A DNA stretch of 47,061 nt from an uncultured Lachnospiraceae bacterium (GCA_947625875.1 CANQQG010000015.1:1-47061), one strand, 5' to 3'. Positions 28,058 to 36,724 are shown, counted from the first letter of the stretch. Notes: generated by a model not told the origin, from the letters alone. Program-made: numbers and translations.

Positions 28058-29854
28058 TTATTTCGCCGCATCCACACTCCCCGCATCCGTTTCCTGCGTC
28101 CTGACCATTTCGTTTACCGCAATGCCAAGCCCCATCATTACCCAATATACAGGCGATACATTTACCGAGGAATCATTCATCACCGATGCGACCATATAGG
28201 CCGACGTCGCGATCCATAAGCTTACGCCGATCATCTCCATCGGCTCTTTATAGGAAGCTTTCCAGTAGATCTTTGCACATCTTATAAAATACCATATATA
28301 AAACGCCAGCATTGCGATCAGCGCGGGAACGCCGCTCTGCACTGCCACCTGCAGATAAAAGCAGTGGGGTTTTACATCTATGAGGTTTTCCGTCCCGTCA
28401 TATTTTTTAGCCACATAATCATTCTGCGGATATACGAGCGTATACGTATCCGCGCCCGTGCCAAACAGCAGGCAGTCCTTTAACAGCGGGATTGTTTTTG
28501 ACCAGATCGTACCGCGCGCATCAAAGGCCCGCTCCATAAAGCCGACAGCCACTTTCGGCGCATTGTTGATCTTATCCAGACGGCCAAGCGTGTTATAATA
28601 ATAATAAGTCCCATCGCTGCCCTTTTCAAAATACCAGTCCATATTATCCGCAAAAACGTCCATGCCGATATTATTATCCGGCATCTGGATGAGCGTTACA
28701 GCAAAATCCGGAAAACGCTCGTCCGTGACATTGTATGTCACCGTCTCCGCATTAAGGTCACACGCTACCGGATTGCCTTCCCCATCCGTCAGCGATACGC
28801 TGACCGTGTCTTCCTGGTAATCATAGGCGATGTCCAGCGCATTTCCGCGGTATGTTATCGTAACACTGTCATCTCCCGTAAGGATCTCCGATATGGCGTC
28901 CTCCTCCGTCACCTCTGCATGAAACAGACGCATAAACTTGCCTATGATCTGATTGTGGTTTGACAGAACCACGACTGCCACCAGAAGCACCGCCCCGGCA
29001 GCCGGCGCCACGATCTTCCAGTGCTGCAGGATCTGCCTGCGGAACAATATCAGTGAAAAAACGCCCGCAGCAGCAAATACAACGACGCCGCTCCGGTTCC
29101 CTGCCGCGAGCAGGCAGACCACCGATGCGATGATAAAGCATGCATACAATACTTTCAGCGCTATTTTTTTACTTTTTACCAGCAGCGCCACCAAAACAGG
29201 AATGACAAGCGAAAAGTAAGACGCCACATAGTTTGGATTATATACCGACAGATATACCCTGCCCTTTTCAAAGGTAAAACCGATCCCGTCCAGGTTTGTC
29301 CACTGTCTCTTTACCGTGATCAGCATTTTCCCGAGCTTTGTCGCATAAAAATCATGTCCGGACGCCTGCGTGACGCCGATAAAGAGCATAACGGCTACGC
29401 CAACCGTGAACCATTTCATGATAAACATGACGTCGTCCTGCGTGCGCACAAGCTGATATGTGTAAAACGCAATTATGCAATATCCGAGCAGCACCCATAC
29501 GGATTCAAACATTTCCGCAATCCCGTGGAAACAAAAATACCGGTACTCAGAAAAAACCGACGAGAAAAACGTCAGCAGCGCATACACGAGCAAAGGTATG
29601 AAAAGAGAATCAAACCGGAATTCTTTTTTCTGTTTCAGATACTGACAGATCAGCGCCACGCACATAACCGCCGCGACAGCAATGATCGCCATCGCTTTAT
29701 AATATAAGAAAAAGTCCGTCTCCTGTTCCGTTGCGCTATACCAGTGAAACTGCGACAAATTGGAATTATATTCATACATATAAACGATCAGCGGCACTGC
29801 TGACATCATAAAAACAATCGGCAGCAGCAGAAGTTTTTTATTCTTTTTACTCAT
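28058..29854 (-). CDS. O-antigen ligase/polymerase (Wzy/WaaL-like) membrane protein
   Basis: A 598-residue multi-spanning protein with about ten to twelve membrane helices. It has a large, probably external, domain at about residues 305-430, rich in Asp and beta strands. After it come a GAGADTYTLVYPQNDYV-type segment, HCFYLQVAVQSGVPALIAMLAFYIW and further helices. The HxxxLQ.A...G pattern and the overall layout match the Wzy_C/O-antigen ligase superfamily, which joins or polymerises lipid-linked glycans outside the membrane. The ATG at 29854 is chosen because AAAGGAAATGGGAT precedes it; the in-frame extension to 29893 runs into the promoter. It is monocistronic. A link with the nearby nucleotide-sugar genes is plausible. 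Confidence 0.82.
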   Translation of the reverse strand: MSKKNKKLLLLPIVFMMSAVPLIVYMYEYNSNLSQFHWYSATEQETDFFLYYKAMAIIAVAAVMCVALICQYLKQKKEFRFDSLFIPLLVYALLTFFSSVFSEYRYFCFHGIAEMFESVWVLLGYCIIAFYTYQLVRTQDDVMFIMKWFTVGVAVMLFIGVTQASGHDFYATKLGKMLITVKRQWTNLDGIGFTFEKGRVYLSVYNPNYVASYFSLVIPVLVALLVKSKKIALKVLYACFIIASVVCLLAAGNRSGVVVFAAAGVFSLILFRRQILQHWKIVAPAAGAVLLVAVVVLSNHNQIIGKFMRLFHAEVTEEDAISEILTGDDSVTITYRGNALDIAYDYQEDTVSVSLTDGEGNPVACDLNAETVTYNVTDERFPDFAVTLIQMPDNNIGMDVFADNMDWYFEKGSDGTYYYYNTLGRLDKINNAPKVAVGFMERAFDARGTIWSKTIPLLKDCLLFGTGADTYTLVYPQNDYVAKKYDGTENLIDVKPHCFYLQVAVQSGVPALIAMLAFYIWYFIRCAKIYWKASYKEPMEMIGVSLWIATSAYMVASVMNDSSVNVSPVYWVMMGLGIAVNEMVRTQETDAGSVDAAK

Positions 29855-29891
29855 ATCCCATTTCCTTTCCTGAATAACAAAATACCTGACC

Positions 29892-29920
29892 ATTATATAT
29901 TATTTTTCCATAATTTTAAA
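29892..29920 (-). promoter_or_regulatory. Probable promoter of the O-antigen ligase-like gene
   Basis: On the minus strand a perfect TATAAT (29897-29892) has a weak TTTAAA 17 bases upstream, about 40 bases before the ATG at 29854. Confidence 0.5.
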
Positions 29921-29935
29921 TACCCTTTTTCAAAA

Positions 29936-29960
29936 AAAGCAAAAATCCCCGCGTTCCGCG
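29936..29960 (-). terminator. Weak-stem terminator after the SNF2 helicase
   Basis: On the minus strand CGCG GAA CGCG is followed by GGGATTTTTGCTTTTTTTG. The stem is short, but the T-tract is long and lies directly after the stop codon. Confidence 0.5.
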
Positions 29961-29962
29961 CC

Positions 29963-32900
29963 CTATTGCTCTCCCAGCGCCTTCAGCAGCTGCTCCTTAT
30001 CCAGCCCCGCCACCGAAACGCCGTCCTCGGATATGACCGAATCCGCCAGGCTCTGCTTATCCTCCTGCATTTTGAGGATACGCTCCTCGATCGTGCCTTT
30101 TACGATCAGCCGGATCACCGTCACCTTATTGTCCTGCCCGATGCGGTAGGCGCGGTCTGTCGCCTGATTCTGCGCGGCAAGGTTCCACCAGGGATCGTAA
30201 TGGACAACCATATCCGCCGCCGTCAGGTTCAGCCCCGTCCCGCCGGCTTTTAAAGAAATCAGGAACACATCCGCCTCCCCGTTCTGGAAACTGCCGACCA
30301 GCCTGCGCCGCTCCTCTTTATTCGTCTTCCCCGTCAGCAAAAACGTCCGGACGCCGCGCTCTTCCAGACAGCGCTGCAGCCGCTCCAGCATCGCCGCAAA
30401 CTGGGAAAACAGCAGGAGCTTATGCCCGCCGCTGACCGCGTTTTCCACAACGTCCAGGCAGGTTTTTGTCTTTGCCGAATCATGCGCGTAATTCTCATAT
30501 ACGAGCGCGGGGTCGCAGCAGATCTGGCGCAGGCCGGTCAATTCCGCAAGAATCTGCAGCTTCTGCGTCTTAAACTCCGCTTCCGTCTGCCCGGCAAGCG
30601 TCATCAGGAGATTTTTCTCCCGCGCGCGGTAAAGCTCCTCCTGCTGCCCTTCCATCCTGGCATAAACGACTTCTTCCACCTTATCCGGCAGCTCTTTTAA
30701 GACGTCTTTTTTCAGCCGCCGCAGGATAAACGGCCGGATCATGCGCGAGAGCCGCTTCCTTGCGCCCTCGTCTCTGCTTTCTGTGATCGGCCCTTCCAGT
30801 TCTTCTTTAAACCGTTTGTAGCTGAACAGATAGCCCGGCATCAGAAATTCAAAGATGCTCCAGAGCTCGCCCAGCCTGTTTTCAACCGGCGTGCCCGTCA
30901 GCGCGAACCGGCATCTGCAGGCCAGCGATTTGACGGATTTCGCCGCCTGCGTGGAGGCGTTTTTGATATACTGCGCCTCGTCAATAATGACATAATCAAA
31001 CGATTTCCCTTCATAAAAATCAATATCGCGCTTTAACAGATCATACGATGTGATCAAAATATCCGCTTCTTCAAATTGTTCAATCTGCATTTGACGTCCG
31101 GATGCATTTCCCGCCACTGCTGCGACACGCGCCGCCGGATAAAACCGCTGGCACTCCGCCTCCCAGTTATAGACAAGCGACGCCGGGCAGACGACCAGCG
31201 CATGGCTGCCCGGATTCGCCGCAAGAAACGTCAGGACCTGCAGCGTCTTTCCAAGCCCCATATCGTCCGCCAGTATGCCGCCAAATCCATATTTCGCCAA
31301 TGTGGAAAGCCACTGGAAGCCGATTTCCTGATACGGGCGCAACTTTGCGTGGATATTTTCCGGCAGCTCAAACATGCCGTCTTCCATCGAACGCATCTCG
31401 CGGACGACCGTCTTAAATTCCTTATCACGCTTCAGCTTGATATACTCCGCGTTTTCCTTCATTAATGAATCCAGATATAACGAACGGTACAACGGGACTT
31501 CCGCTTTCCGGTTCTTTAACTGTTCTTTTGATAAATGCAGCCCGTCGCCAAGCTCCGCAAGCACTGCCATGGAATTTTCATCCATCCGCAAAAACTCGCC
31601 CGTTTTCAGCCGGTGGTACTTCTTTTTTTTCCTGTAATCCGCAAGGATATCCATGACCTCCTGCGCGCTCATCCCCTCTACGTCCCAGCTGATATCCAAC
31701 AGGTTCCCCTTCATCGCAATCCCCGTCGTCACCTGCGGCATCGGAATGACGCGCATATTTTTAAACCGGTCGGTCGCAAAGATCTCCGCAACGCCCTCAA
31801 GCTCATGCATTCCCTTTTCCAGAAATTCCAGCATCAGCTCCTCGTCGTCGCTCACATACGTCTTCTGGTCGTCCGCCACCCGGAAATATTCTTCCAGAAT
31901 GCTGCGCACCTGAAACTCGCTGCGGATATCGCGCCCGGCCTCCTCCTTTGCCGGAATTTTCGCCACATAATACTCCTGCTTCCCATACAGCGCTTTTGCG
32001 CTGCATTCAATATGGGAGCCGACCTTGTCCAGATAACAGTGGAACGCCGCTTCTTCCGGCTCATAAGCGGACAGGTCAAGCTTTTCGATATGGATATCAA
32101 AATAATCCTGCACGACAGGCAGCGCCGTCTTTGAAAATGCGCCGAAATCACGTTCGCTCAGATAAAACGAAGGCGACTTTACGGTGCGCGGGGAATAATA
32201 CCGGCTATAATATCCGCTGTTCTGCAGCCGCTTCCGCTCCTGCGCCATCAGCTTTAAAAACCCTTTCGTCCGGTCATAAAACTCTTTGGAACAGATGTAG
32301 AACGCGTGGTTCCACATGATATACCACTGTTTGCTCCCCTCCGTCATAAAAATGGATTCCATGAAAACATCCGCGCCTTTTCCCGCGCCCGACCTTCCTT
32401 TAATCCGGATCGGGAGCTTCGGGTTTTCCCGAAGGACCGGCATTTCCTCTTCATTTCCCGTCATCTGGTCGTCCACGCGGATCCGCTTCCCCTCATACAG
32501 CTCCATCAGGCGGTCCAGCATGGCAGGCGAAAGCGTGCAGGAACGGCGCATCTGCGAATTGCCGTATCCCCACGATTCATAGCGGTACGAGTATTCATTT
32601 TCACTGTCCAATTCCAGCAAAAGCTGCACCATGCCCGACGACTCTCTTGTAAACGCGCTCTGGCTGTGCGTGAACGCCAGCTTTTTCCCATATGTGACAT
32701 AGCGCATCTGTTTAATATTGTCGATCAGATCCCCGATATCTTTTACCACGTACATCTGCGTCACGCCAATTTTTAAATCCAGCGATTCCCGCCCCGGCTC
32801 CAAATGGAGCGTCGGCTCCAGGCGCACGTCCCCGTTCCCATACTCCTGGCAAAAAAGGTTCCGGTCCTGCAGCACATAATAATCCATCAGGTTCTTCAGA

Positions 32901-33355
32901 TCCGCGTCACTCTCAGGCTGCGCCGCCTTCGCCGCTTTCTTTTCCCCGCCTTTCTTTTTATCCGCCGCCCCGATCAGCTCCAGGTAGAAACGCTCGATCG
33001 CCTCCCCTATGTCATCTTCATCAATCTCGCTGTCTTCGTCCCCGTACTGGTAATTATACTCCAAAAGCAACGCCACCAGATGTTTGCACAGCCCGTCATA
33101 ATTGGAAAACGCCTTGCAGGAACAGCTCATGCTATGTATCACTTTCTTTTTTTTCCATGGCGCAATCGTTGCGCGCACTTCATAAAAATCCTCACTCGTG
33201 CCCAACACTTCCCCATTCAGCAGATATGTCCCATCCCCGTTGTCCGTCATTTCCAGCTCATACACATCCCCGCGCTCAAAAATATCATGCCCGCGTTTAT
33301 AAACCGCTGCGCCTGCCGCATGTTTTTTTATGACGCTTTCATCAATTGTTTTCAT
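29963..33355 (-). CDS. SWIM zinc-finger SNF2-family helicase/ATPase
   Basis: The 1130-residue protein has an N-terminal SWIM finger (C78, C80, C90 and H92 in CSCKAFSNYDGLCKHL). A long SNF2-associated region (about 180-640) follows, then a two-lobed superfamily 2 motor at about 670-1120. The motor has ILADDMGLGKTLQ (Walker A), VIIDEAQYIKN (Walker B), ALTGTPVENRLGELW, FLISLKAGGTGLNLTAAD and ATDRAYRIGQ. Bacterial members are thought to remodel protein-nucleic acid complexes, perhaps at stalled polymerases; the exact role is unknown. GGAGAAGTTACG precedes the ATG. Its first 14 bases overlap the end of the Nudix gene upstream, so the two are probably co-translated. Confidence 0.92.
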   Translation of the reverse strand: MKTIDESVIKKHAAGAAVYKRGHDIFERGDVYELEMTDNGDGTYLLNGEVLGTSEDFYEVRATIAPWKKKKVIHSMSCSCKAFSNYDGLCKHLVALLLEYNYQYGDEDSEIDEDDIGEAIERFYLELIGAADKKKGGEKKAAKAAQPESDADLKNLMDYYVLQDRNLFCQEYGNGDVRLEPTLHLEPGRESLDLKIGVTQMYVVKDIGDLIDNIKQMRYVTYGKKLAFTHSQSAFTRESSGMVQLLLELDSENEYSYRYESWGYGNSQMRRSCTLSPAMLDRLMELYEGKRIRVDDQMTGNEEEMPVLRENPKLPIRIKGRSGAGKGADVFMESIFMTEGSKQWYIMWNHAFYICSKEFYDRTKGFLKLMAQERKRLQNSGYYSRYYSPRTVKSPSFYLSERDFGAFSKTALPVVQDYFDIHIEKLDLSAYEPEEAAFHCYLDKVGSHIECSAKALYGKQEYYVAKIPAKEEAGRDIRSEFQVRSILEEYFRVADDQKTYVSDDEELMLEFLEKGMHELEGVAEIFATDRFKNMRVIPMPQVTTGIAMKGNLLDISWDVEGMSAQEVMDILADYRKKKKYHRLKTGEFLRMDENSMAVLAELGDGLHLSKEQLKNRKAEVPLYRSLYLDSLMKENAEYIKLKRDKEFKTVVREMRSMEDGMFELPENIHAKLRPYQEIGFQWLSTLAKYGFGGILADDMGLGKTLQVLTFLAANPGSHALVVCPASLVYNWEAECQRFYPAARVAAVAGNASGRQMQIEQFEEADILITSYDLLKRDIDFYEGKSFDYVIIDEAQYIKNASTQAAKSVKSLACRCRFALTGTPVENRLGELWSIFEFLMPGYLFSYKRFKEELEGPITESRDEGARKRLSRMIRPFILRRLKKDVLKELPDKVEEVVYARMEGQQEELYRAREKNLLMTLAGQTEAEFKTQKLQILAELTGLRQICCDPALVYENYAHDSAKTKTCLDVVENAVSGGHKLLLFSQFAAMLERLQRCLEERGVRTFLLTGKTNKEERRRLVGSFQNGEADVFLISLKAGGTGLNLTAADMVVHYDPWWNLAAQNQATDRAYRIGQDNKVTVIRLIVKGTIEERILKMQEDKQSLADSVISEDGVSVAGLDKEQLLKALGEQ

Positions 33356-33947
33356 CGTAACTTCTCCATTTATGTAGATTTTTTAATTTATCATTTAATT
33401 TTTTATATACATTCTGTTTCATCCATGGCTCTGTTGAAGCCGCCACCGCGTCTTCCAGGCCAAACCAGCGGACGGCGCTGTTTTCATCCGCTTGCGGGCG
33501 TATCGGCGCATTCCGATCCGCCTCCAGCAAATACGTCACATTCAGATGCAGATGCGACGGCACATACTCCCCATGTTTGATATGCCCGTCCACCGTCAAT
33601 ATCTCAACAGAATAAATATTTTCAAAAACAGGATTTATTTTTACAAGCCCCGTTTCCTCACACGCTTCGCGCATGGCGACCGCAAGCAGATCTGTCTCCC
33701 CGTCCGCGTGGCCGCCCGTCCATGACCATGAATCGTACAGCCTGTGGTACGCCATAAGCGCATGCTCGCGCTCCCTGTCCACGATCCAGGAAGAAGCCGT
33801 CATATGCGCCGTCTGATTCGTCCGCAAAAAAATATCCGTTTCTTTTTCCTGTTCCTTTAAAAGCAACTGCAGCATCGCCTTAACGTCCGCACGTTCCTGT
33901 GCATTATAAGGCTGATAAGCCCGCAGCCGTCTGATCAGATCGTCCAT
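33342..33947 (-). CDS. Nudix hydrolase
   Basis: The 201-residue protein has a Nudix box in GGHADGETDLLAVAMREACEE followed by TGL. It is one residue shorter before the first Glu than the standard spacing, a variant I recall from a common WSWTGGHADG subfamily. The substrate is unknown; Nudix enzymes cleave nucleoside diphosphates linked to another group. I start at the ATG at 33947, where GGGGAGGGCGT lies just upstream; the in-frame extension to 34016 lacks a site. The gene precedes and overlaps the SNF2 helicase, so a shared role in nucleic acid or nucleotide upkeep is possible. Confidence 0.85.
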   Translation of the reverse strand: MDDLIRRLRAYQPYNAQERADVKAMLQLLLKEQEKETDIFLRTNQTAHMTASSWIVDREREHALMAYHRLYDSWSWTGGHADGETDLLAVAMREACEETGLVKINPVFENIYSVEILTVDGHIKHGEYVPSHLHLNVTYLLEADRNAPIRPQADENSAVRWFGLEDAVAASTEPWMKQNVYKKLNDKLKNLHKWRSYDENN

Positions 33948-34075
33948 ACGCCCTCCCCGCTTCTGAATCCGTCTCATAAAATGCGCCGTTTTGCGCCAGG
34001 CGCCCGCCGAAGCCATCCGGCGTTTTGCAAATCCCTCTGGCGTCCCGGCAGAAAATGTGGTATTCTCTTATATAT

Positions 34076-34139
34076 CATAACGTAACAGGCCCCGCCGCCA
34101 TCTCCGCGGCGAAAACCATGACACTGTAACGTTGTTATG
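34076..34139 (+). repeat. Dyad in the 5' region of the flavodoxin-like gene
   Basis: CATAACGTAACAG (34076-34088) pairs imperfectly with CTGTAACGTTGTTATG (34124-34139), enclosing a second GC-rich stem (GCCGC / GCGGC). It ends directly at the GAAAGGAG ribosome binding site. It may be an operator or a leader structure. Confidence 0.45.
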
Positions 34140-34155
34140 AAAGGAGTTTTTTATC

Positions 34156-34716
34156 ATGGGCGCAAGTCAAAACAAGCTTGTTATCTATAAAAGTAAATCA
34201 GGTTTTACCAAACGCTATGCAGAGTGGATCGCAGAACTGCTGCGCTGCGACATCGTTTCCTACGAAGAACGCCTGTCCGTCTCCCTGTCCGATTACGACA
34301 TGATCATCTACGGCGGCGGTATTTACGCGGGAACCATCAACGGCATTTCATGGCTGGAAAGCATGCTGCCTTCGTTTGCAGACAAATCCGTCGTCGTTTT
34401 CGCCACAGGCGCGACTCCGCAGGACTCCCCCGCCGTAGAGCAGATGTTAAAACAGAATTTTTCGTCCTCGCGCTGGGACGGCGTCCAGGTATTTTATCTG
34501 CAAAGCGGTATTTCCTATGAAAAAATGGGCTTCGTAAATAAGATCAAAATGAAAATTTTTCAATCCATCGTCAAAAAGAACGAGGGAAAAAACAGCGAAA
34601 CCTTAAAGCGCATCCAAAGATCCTTCGACCTTAGCAAAAAAACAGACGTCAAGCCGCTGGTCGCATTCTGCCAGGGAGACCTGTCGCGCAGCAGCCTGCG
34701 CAGGCTCGAATCCTAA
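34156..34716 (+). CDS. Flavodoxin-like domain protein
   Basis: A 186-residue protein with a flavodoxin fold at residues 5-150. YKSKSGFTKRYAEWIAE is the phosphate-binding loop, YDMIIYGGGIYAGTI the second strand and loop, and VVFATGATP the third. It resembles the Flavodoxin_5 (HemG-like) group rather than electron-carrier flavodoxins. Its partner and reaction are unknown; the group includes menaquinone-linked oxidases and uncharacterised redox proteins. GAAAGGAGTTTTTTATC precedes the ATG. Its last four bases overlap the end of the convergent corA gene. Confidence 0.8.
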   Translation: MGASQNKLVIYKSKSGFTKRYAEWIAELLRCDIVSYEERLSVSLSDYDMIIYGGGIYAGTINGISWLESMLPSFADKSVVVFATGATPQDSPAVEQMLKQNFSSSRWDGVQVFYLQSGISYEKMGFVNKIKMKIFQSIVKKNEGKNSETLKRIQRSFDLSKKTDVKPLVAFCQGDLSRSSLRRLES

Positions 34717-35543
34717 AACCACCGTTTCTTTTTAAAGAAAATAAGCATGGCAATACAGACAAACAGGCTTGCCGCCGCAAAAAGCGGATATCCGTACTCA
34801 TACGACAGCTCCGGCATATTCCGGAAATTCATGCCATACCAGCCGACCATGAGCGTCTGCGGCAAAAACACCGCCGTAATGACTGTAAAAATACGCATAA
34901 GGTTATTTTGTTCAATATCAATCTGCGCCTGATATGCTTCGCGCATCTGCGTCACGTAATCGCGCAGGTTCCGCACGCCCGTCAGGTAACGCTCAATGCG
35001 GCTGGCAAGTATGGTAAAATGCCGTATCCCTTCCTCAGTCAAAAGCCCGTTTTCATTCAGCAGCACATCTTCCATGATCGCGTCCAGCTGCTCATAATAC
35101 CGTTTCAGCCGCAGCAGGTCTTTCCGGTACGCAATGATCTTTCGGATATAGTCATTGTGGAAACGCACCATCGCCGCCATCTCCGCCTCCGCGATCTCAT
35201 ATTCCATATCTTCCAGATTATCTAAATCATGTTTTAACAACTGGCAGAAAAACTTCCACAGAGCCTGTTCATTTGTCGCCTCTTTTGTCACCAGGTCACA
35301 GACTTTTTCATAGCAGCGCGCGCCGTCACACAAAAAAAACAGATCCTCATGGTCTAAATAGATCATGATCCGCACCGTCGGCGCGGCAGGCTGGTGAATG
35401 TCAAACCACCGGAAAACAAACAGGTCAAAATTTTTATAACTCTCAAACGTCTCCGCCTGCGCCGTACGGATACATTCCGCAACTTTAGCATCCATATACT
35501 GGGAATAGTCTGACGCCTCTTCTGTCAGCAGCACCTTTTGCAT
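34713..35543 (-). CDS. corA: CorA-family magnesium/divalent cation transporter
   Basis: A 276-residue protein with a long cytoplasmic alpha/beta and coiled-coil region. Two C-terminal membrane helices (MRIFTVITAVFLPQTLMVGWYG and YPLFAAASLFVCIAMLIFF) are joined by the loop containing the signature GMN in YGMNFRNMPE. CorA proteins form pentameric Mg2+ or Co2+ channels. I start at the ATG at 35543, ten bases after GGGAGA; in-frame ATG codons at 35564 and 35573 are alternatives. It is divergent from the toxin locus to its right. Confidence 0.88.
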   Translation of the reverse strand: MQKVLLTEEASDYSQYMDAKVAECIRTAQAETFESYKNFDLFVFRWFDIHQPAAPTVRIMIYLDHEDLFFLCDGARCYEKVCDLVTKEATNEQALWKFFCQLLKHDLDNLEDMEYEIAEAEMAAMVRFHNDYIRKIIAYRKDLLRLKRYYEQLDAIMEDVLLNENGLLTEEGIRHFTILASRIERYLTGVRNLRDYVTQMREAYQAQIDIEQNNLMRIFTVITAVFLPQTLMVGWYGMNFRNMPELSYEYGYPLFAAASLFVCIAMLIFFKKKRWF

Positions 35544-35639
35544 AGCTTTTCCGTCTCCCGTCATATGATACAATCAGTATACCACGTATTGCGGGATTTT
35601 ACTATAAAATATCAAATTTTCAAAAATTCCATCAAGCAA

Positions 35640-35668
35640 TTGCGGACAAAAAGAAAATATGGTATATT
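35640..35668 (+). promoter_or_regulatory. Promoter of the type I toxin mRNA
   Basis: TTGCGG (35640-35645), a 17-base spacer and TATATT (35663-35668) predict a start near 35675 and a 5' leader of about 68 bases. Confidence 0.7.
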
Positions 35669-35705
35669 ATGGCGCATAGAAGCAACTGTGTTTCAAGGTG
35701 GAGAG

Positions 35706-35734
35706 CCTCCCGTACTTGTACGAAAGAAGGGAGG
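35706..35734 (+). promoter_or_regulatory. Hairpin sequestering the toxin ribosome binding site
   Basis: CCTCCC (35706-35711) is complementary to GGGAGG (35729-35734), the ribosome binding site of the toxin. An inner stem CGTAC-TT-GTACG (35711-35722) presents a loop. Sequestered initiation sites are usual for type I toxin mRNAs. Confidence 0.65.
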
Positions 35735-35742
35735 TGGTGTTG

Positions 35743-35838
35743 ATGAGTACATACGAAGTTTTGAGCCTTCTATTTTTGGGCGGTTCGTTCCTCATTGCGC
35801 TGCTTGCCTACATAGATAGGAATAACAAGCGAAAATAA
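35743..35838 (+). CDS. Holin-like type I toxin peptide (TxpA/BsrG-like)
   Basis: A 31-residue peptide: MSTYEVLSLLFLGGSFLIAL, then LAYIDRNNKRK. It has one hydrophobic helix and a basic tail. The MSTYE start and layout match the putative holin-like toxin family (Hol_Tox), which includes Bacillus TxpA and BsrG, whose translation is blocked by an antisense RNA. GGGAGGTGGTGTTG precedes the ATG, and this site can be masked by an upstream CCTCCC. The locus has its own promoter, a downstream hairpin (35894-35923, followed by TCTTTCATT) and a convergent antisense RNA. Overproduction would be expected to damage the membrane. It was too short for standard ORF listing. Confidence 0.78.
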   Translation: MSTYEVLSLLFLGGSFLIALLAYIDRNNKRK

Positions 35839-35928
35839 ATAACCCTACCTTGTACTTGGCGGTGCAGGCAGGGTTATCATAAACCAATGCTGGGAAGCCA
35901 ACCACTTTGTGGGCAGTTGCTTCTCTTT
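35830..35928 (-). ncRNA. Antisense antitoxin RNA of the type I system
   Basis: A predicted RNA of about 100 nt starts near 35928 from a consensus promoter and ends at a hairpin (35839-35850 with 35866-35877, ATAACCCT.CC with one mismatch) followed on the minus strand by ATTTATTTTC. It covers the stop codon and 3' region of the toxin mRNA. It begins with its own hairpin (GAAGC...GCTTC), which on the plus strand looks like the toxin terminator. Its terminator loop contains CAAGTACAAG, complementary to CTTGTAC in the toxin leader loop as well as to the overlapping 3' region. The layout is like txpA/RatA and fst/RNAII. Confidence 0.65.
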
Positions 35929-35934
35929 CATTAA

Positions 35935-35963
35935 AATATAGCATACAGGACAGGAAGTGTCAA
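35935..35963 (-). promoter_or_regulatory. Strong promoter of the antisense RNA
   Basis: On the minus strand a perfect TTGACA (35963-35958), a 17-base spacer and TATATT (35940-35935). It is the best sigma-A promoter in the window, with no protein gene downstream in that direction before corA. Confidence 0.8.
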
Positions 35964-36098
35964 CCGCAGTTTTTCATGCAATTCTACAGGCTGCCACATA
36001 CCTGATCGACCTCTCCCCGCATACGCAAACTGGTATGTTCGTTTTTTCTCAAATTGGACTTTTTCAATCAGCCAAATCTGGAATAAGATAGACTTCAG

Positions 36099-36110
36099 CA
36101 CATGCATGTG
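36099..36110 (+). promoter_or_regulatory. Perfect 12-bp palindrome before the ECF S component gene
   Basis: CACATGCATGTG lies 31-42 bases before the ATG, in a flank that extends the symmetry weakly (TCAG ... CTGA). It could be a repressor operator or a leader stem. The rest of the 35964-36140 stretch shows no riboswitch I recognise. Confidence 0.4.
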
Positions 36111-36140
36111 AAAATCTGATGTTTCAAGGGAGGTAATCAT

Positions 36141-36695
36141 ATGTCATCAAAAACAACCGCTGTTCCTGTCTCAAAGGCGCAGCCAAATACGGCATCAAAT
36201 GTTAAATTTATCACATTCACCGCGCTGTTTATCGCGCTCACCTACGTATTTACCGCGTTTATCAACATCCGGCTGCCCATTGCGGCCGCAGGCGGGTTAG
36301 TCCATCTTGGCAATGTGCCGCTTTTTATCTGCGCGATTATTTTCGGCAAAAAATCCGGCGCGATCGCGGGCGGCGTGGGCATGGCGCTTTTCGACCTGCT
36401 CTCCGGTTGGACGGCATGGGCGCCGTTTACGCTGGTCATTGTGGCCTGCATGGGATATACCGTCGGCGCGATCACCGAAAAACACCATGGATTAAAATGG
36501 GATGCGCTGGCAATCGCCGCAGCCTGCGCCATCAAAGTCACAGGCTATTATATCGCAGAAGGCATTCTCTACGGCAACTGGATCGCGCCCGCCGCTTCCA
36601 TTCCGGGCAACCTTGTCCAAATCGGCGCTGCCGCAGTCATTGTGCTTCTCACCGTTGAAAAATTAAGAACAGCTGCAATAAAAACAATTTTATAA
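36141..36695 (+). CDS. ECF transporter S component
   Basis: A 184-residue, highly hydrophobic protein with about five to six membrane helices after a 20-residue soluble start (FITFTALFIALTYVFTAFINI, GGLVHLGNVPLFICAIIFG, GAIAGGVGMALFDLLSGW, APFTLVIVACMGYTVGAI, IAAACAIKVTGYYIAEGILYG). The GxxHLGN motif and the GAIAGGVGMALFDLLSGW helix are typical of vitamin-binding S components of energy-coupling factor transporters. The shared EcfA/A'/T module must be elsewhere. The substrate cannot be read from sequence alone. AAGGGAGGTAATCAT precedes the ATG. The class V aminotransferase gene follows by 29 bases, so the substrate may be linked to that enzyme. Confidence 0.85.
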   Translation: MSSKTTAVPVSKAQPNTASNVKFITFTALFIALTYVFTAFINIRLPIAAAGGLVHLGNVPLFICAIIFGKKSGAIAGGVGMALFDLLSGWTAWAPFTLVIVACMGYTVGAITEKHHGLKWDALAIAAACAIKVTGYYIAEGILYGNWIAPAASIPGNLVQIGAAAVIVLLTVEKLRTAAIKTIL

Positions 36696-36724
36696 ATTCC
36701 AAATACAGCCAAAAGGAGATTCTT

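Noticed and set aside
35964-36140. Possible riboswitch before the ECF S component
   Set aside because: I looked for TPP, FMN, cobalamin, preQ1 and folate aptamer cores and recognised none. Only the palindrome at 36099-36110 is recorded.
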